A program made the position numbers and the translations under genes. This document shows positions 5,483-5,855 of a DNA stretch of 5,855 bases, piece after piece. Below the pieces are notes generated by a model. It did not search any database. It was not told the origin of the DNA and saw nothing but the letters and a program-made list of their open reading frames with translations. Numbering within the stretch: position 1 is the first letter of the stretch; the number at the start of each line of letters is the position of its first letter. Origin of the DNA: an uncultured Campylobacter sp. (GTDB lineage Bacteria; Campylobacterota; Campylobacteria; Campylobacterales; Campylobacteraceae); the NCBI RefSeq assembly GCF_938045535.1, contig NZ_CALIMQ010000256.1:1-5855 (forward strand), read 5' to 3'.

Positions 5483-5855
5483 GTGGGTGAAGAAAAAAAG
5501 GCTTTTAGCGTCAGAGAGATCAACGAAGGATCGGACGATCAAAAAGGCGCGCAATCAATGGGTGCCGACAAAGCTGCCTTAAGCGAAAATTTCGCTAGTG
5601 AGGAAAATTTTGACGCAGAGTATTCCGCAGGCGGCGGAGAGAATTTTAACGGCGAAAATGCCGAGCTTAAGGGTAGCGAGGACACCGCGCCTCAGAGCGA
5701 TAAAAATTCCGCGCTTGATGCAAAAAATTCTGCGAGCAAAAATTCCGCGCACGCTGGCGTTAAAAATTTAAGCGACGATCAAGCGCGCGCTGTTTCTGTA
5801 AAAATGCGAGCACAAAAAAAATCCAAAAAGGCTAAAAAATCAAGCGGACGAAATT
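5483..5855 (+). CDS. N-terminal part of an unidentified protein, low-complexity acidic then basic (runs off window)
   Basis: The frame is open from the GTG at 5483 to the window end, giving 124 codons with no stop. I do not recognise a domain in the visible part. Residues 1-105 are rich in Glu, Asp, Asn, Ser, Ala and Gly, and look disordered. They include KNSA at 74-77, 81-84 and 86-89, encoded by AAAAATTCCGC or a one-base variant. Residues 106-124 switch to nine Lys/Arg in 19, as often seen before a membrane segment or at a nucleic-acid-binding patch. No signal peptide or transmembrane span is visible. It begins two bases after pglJ, with a Shine-Dalgarno in pglJ's end, so coupling is likely. 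By C. jejuni gene order the product could be the oligosaccharyltransferase PglB with a long cytosolic extension, but nothing visible here is PglB sequence. Confidence 0.65.
   Translation, partial: MGEEKKAFSVREINEGSDDQKGAQSMGADKAALSENFASEENFDAEYSAGGGENFNGENAELKGSEDTAPQSDKNSALDAKNSASKNSAHAGVKNLSDDQARAVSVKMRAQKKSKKAKKSSGRN
5702..5748 (+). repeat. AAAAATTCYGC repeats encoding KNSA in the last gene
   Basis: AAAAATTCCGC is exact at 5702-5712 and 5738-5748, and AAAAATTCTGC lies at 5723-5733. Start-to-start spacings are 21 and 15 bases, all in the same codon phase, giving three KNSA tetrapeptides. The word is identical to the one in the GT2 insertion about 2.9 kb upstream. Confidence 0.85.

Noticed and set aside
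5582..5596. Palindrome AGCGAAA-A-TTTCGCT in the last gene
   Set aside because: The single central base leaves no loop for an RNA hairpin, the codons are ordinary (SENFA), and there is no other sign of a binding site.

Overview
The window looks like a fragment of a Campylobacter chromosome. All genes lie on the + strand, AAATTT-type words are frequent, GC content is moderate by eye (higher than in C. jejuni), and the encoded proteins match Campylobacter protein N-glycosylation (pgl) enzymes. A higher-GC species of the C. gracilis/C. rectus/C. showae type is plausible, but the sequence alone does not fix the species. Recognition of PglH and PglJ rests on recalled family sequences, not on a search.

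Layout: (a) 1-726 is the 3' part of a polysaccharide pyruvyl transferase-family gene that begins before the window. (b) 728-1807 is a GT4 glycosyltransferase resembling PglH. (c) 1807-3072 is a GT2 glycosyltransferase with two unusual low-complexity insertions. (d) 3069-4112 is a second GT4 enzyme, paralogous to (b). (e) 4113-4361 is a 249-base gap with a GC-rich hairpin and five AAATTTA sites. (f) 4362-5480 is PglJ, the most confident call. (g) 5483-5855 is the start of a GTG-initiated gene that runs off the end. Its visible 124 residues are acidic and low-complexity, then turn strongly basic.

Genes (a)-(d) are joined by a 1-base gap, a TAATG overlap and an ATGA overlap, so they are very probably one translationally coupled operon. 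pglJ and (g) form a second tight pair with a 2-base gap.

In C. jejuni, PglJ and PglH build the GalNAc chain on undecaprenyl-diphosphate-linked diNAcBac at the cytoplasmic face. PglI adds a branch glucose, PglK flips the lipid-linked oligosaccharide, and PglB transfers it to protein. This window keeps the pglH-GT2-...-pglJ order but has a non-PglI GT2, a second PglH-like enzyme and a pyruvyl transferase homologue. That suggests an N-glycan (or a neighbouring glycan) of different composition, possibly pyruvylated. The most unusual DNA-level signal is an 11-base word, AAAAATTCCGC, encoding Lys-Asn-Ser-Ala. It is repeated inside the GT2 gene and again in the last gene.
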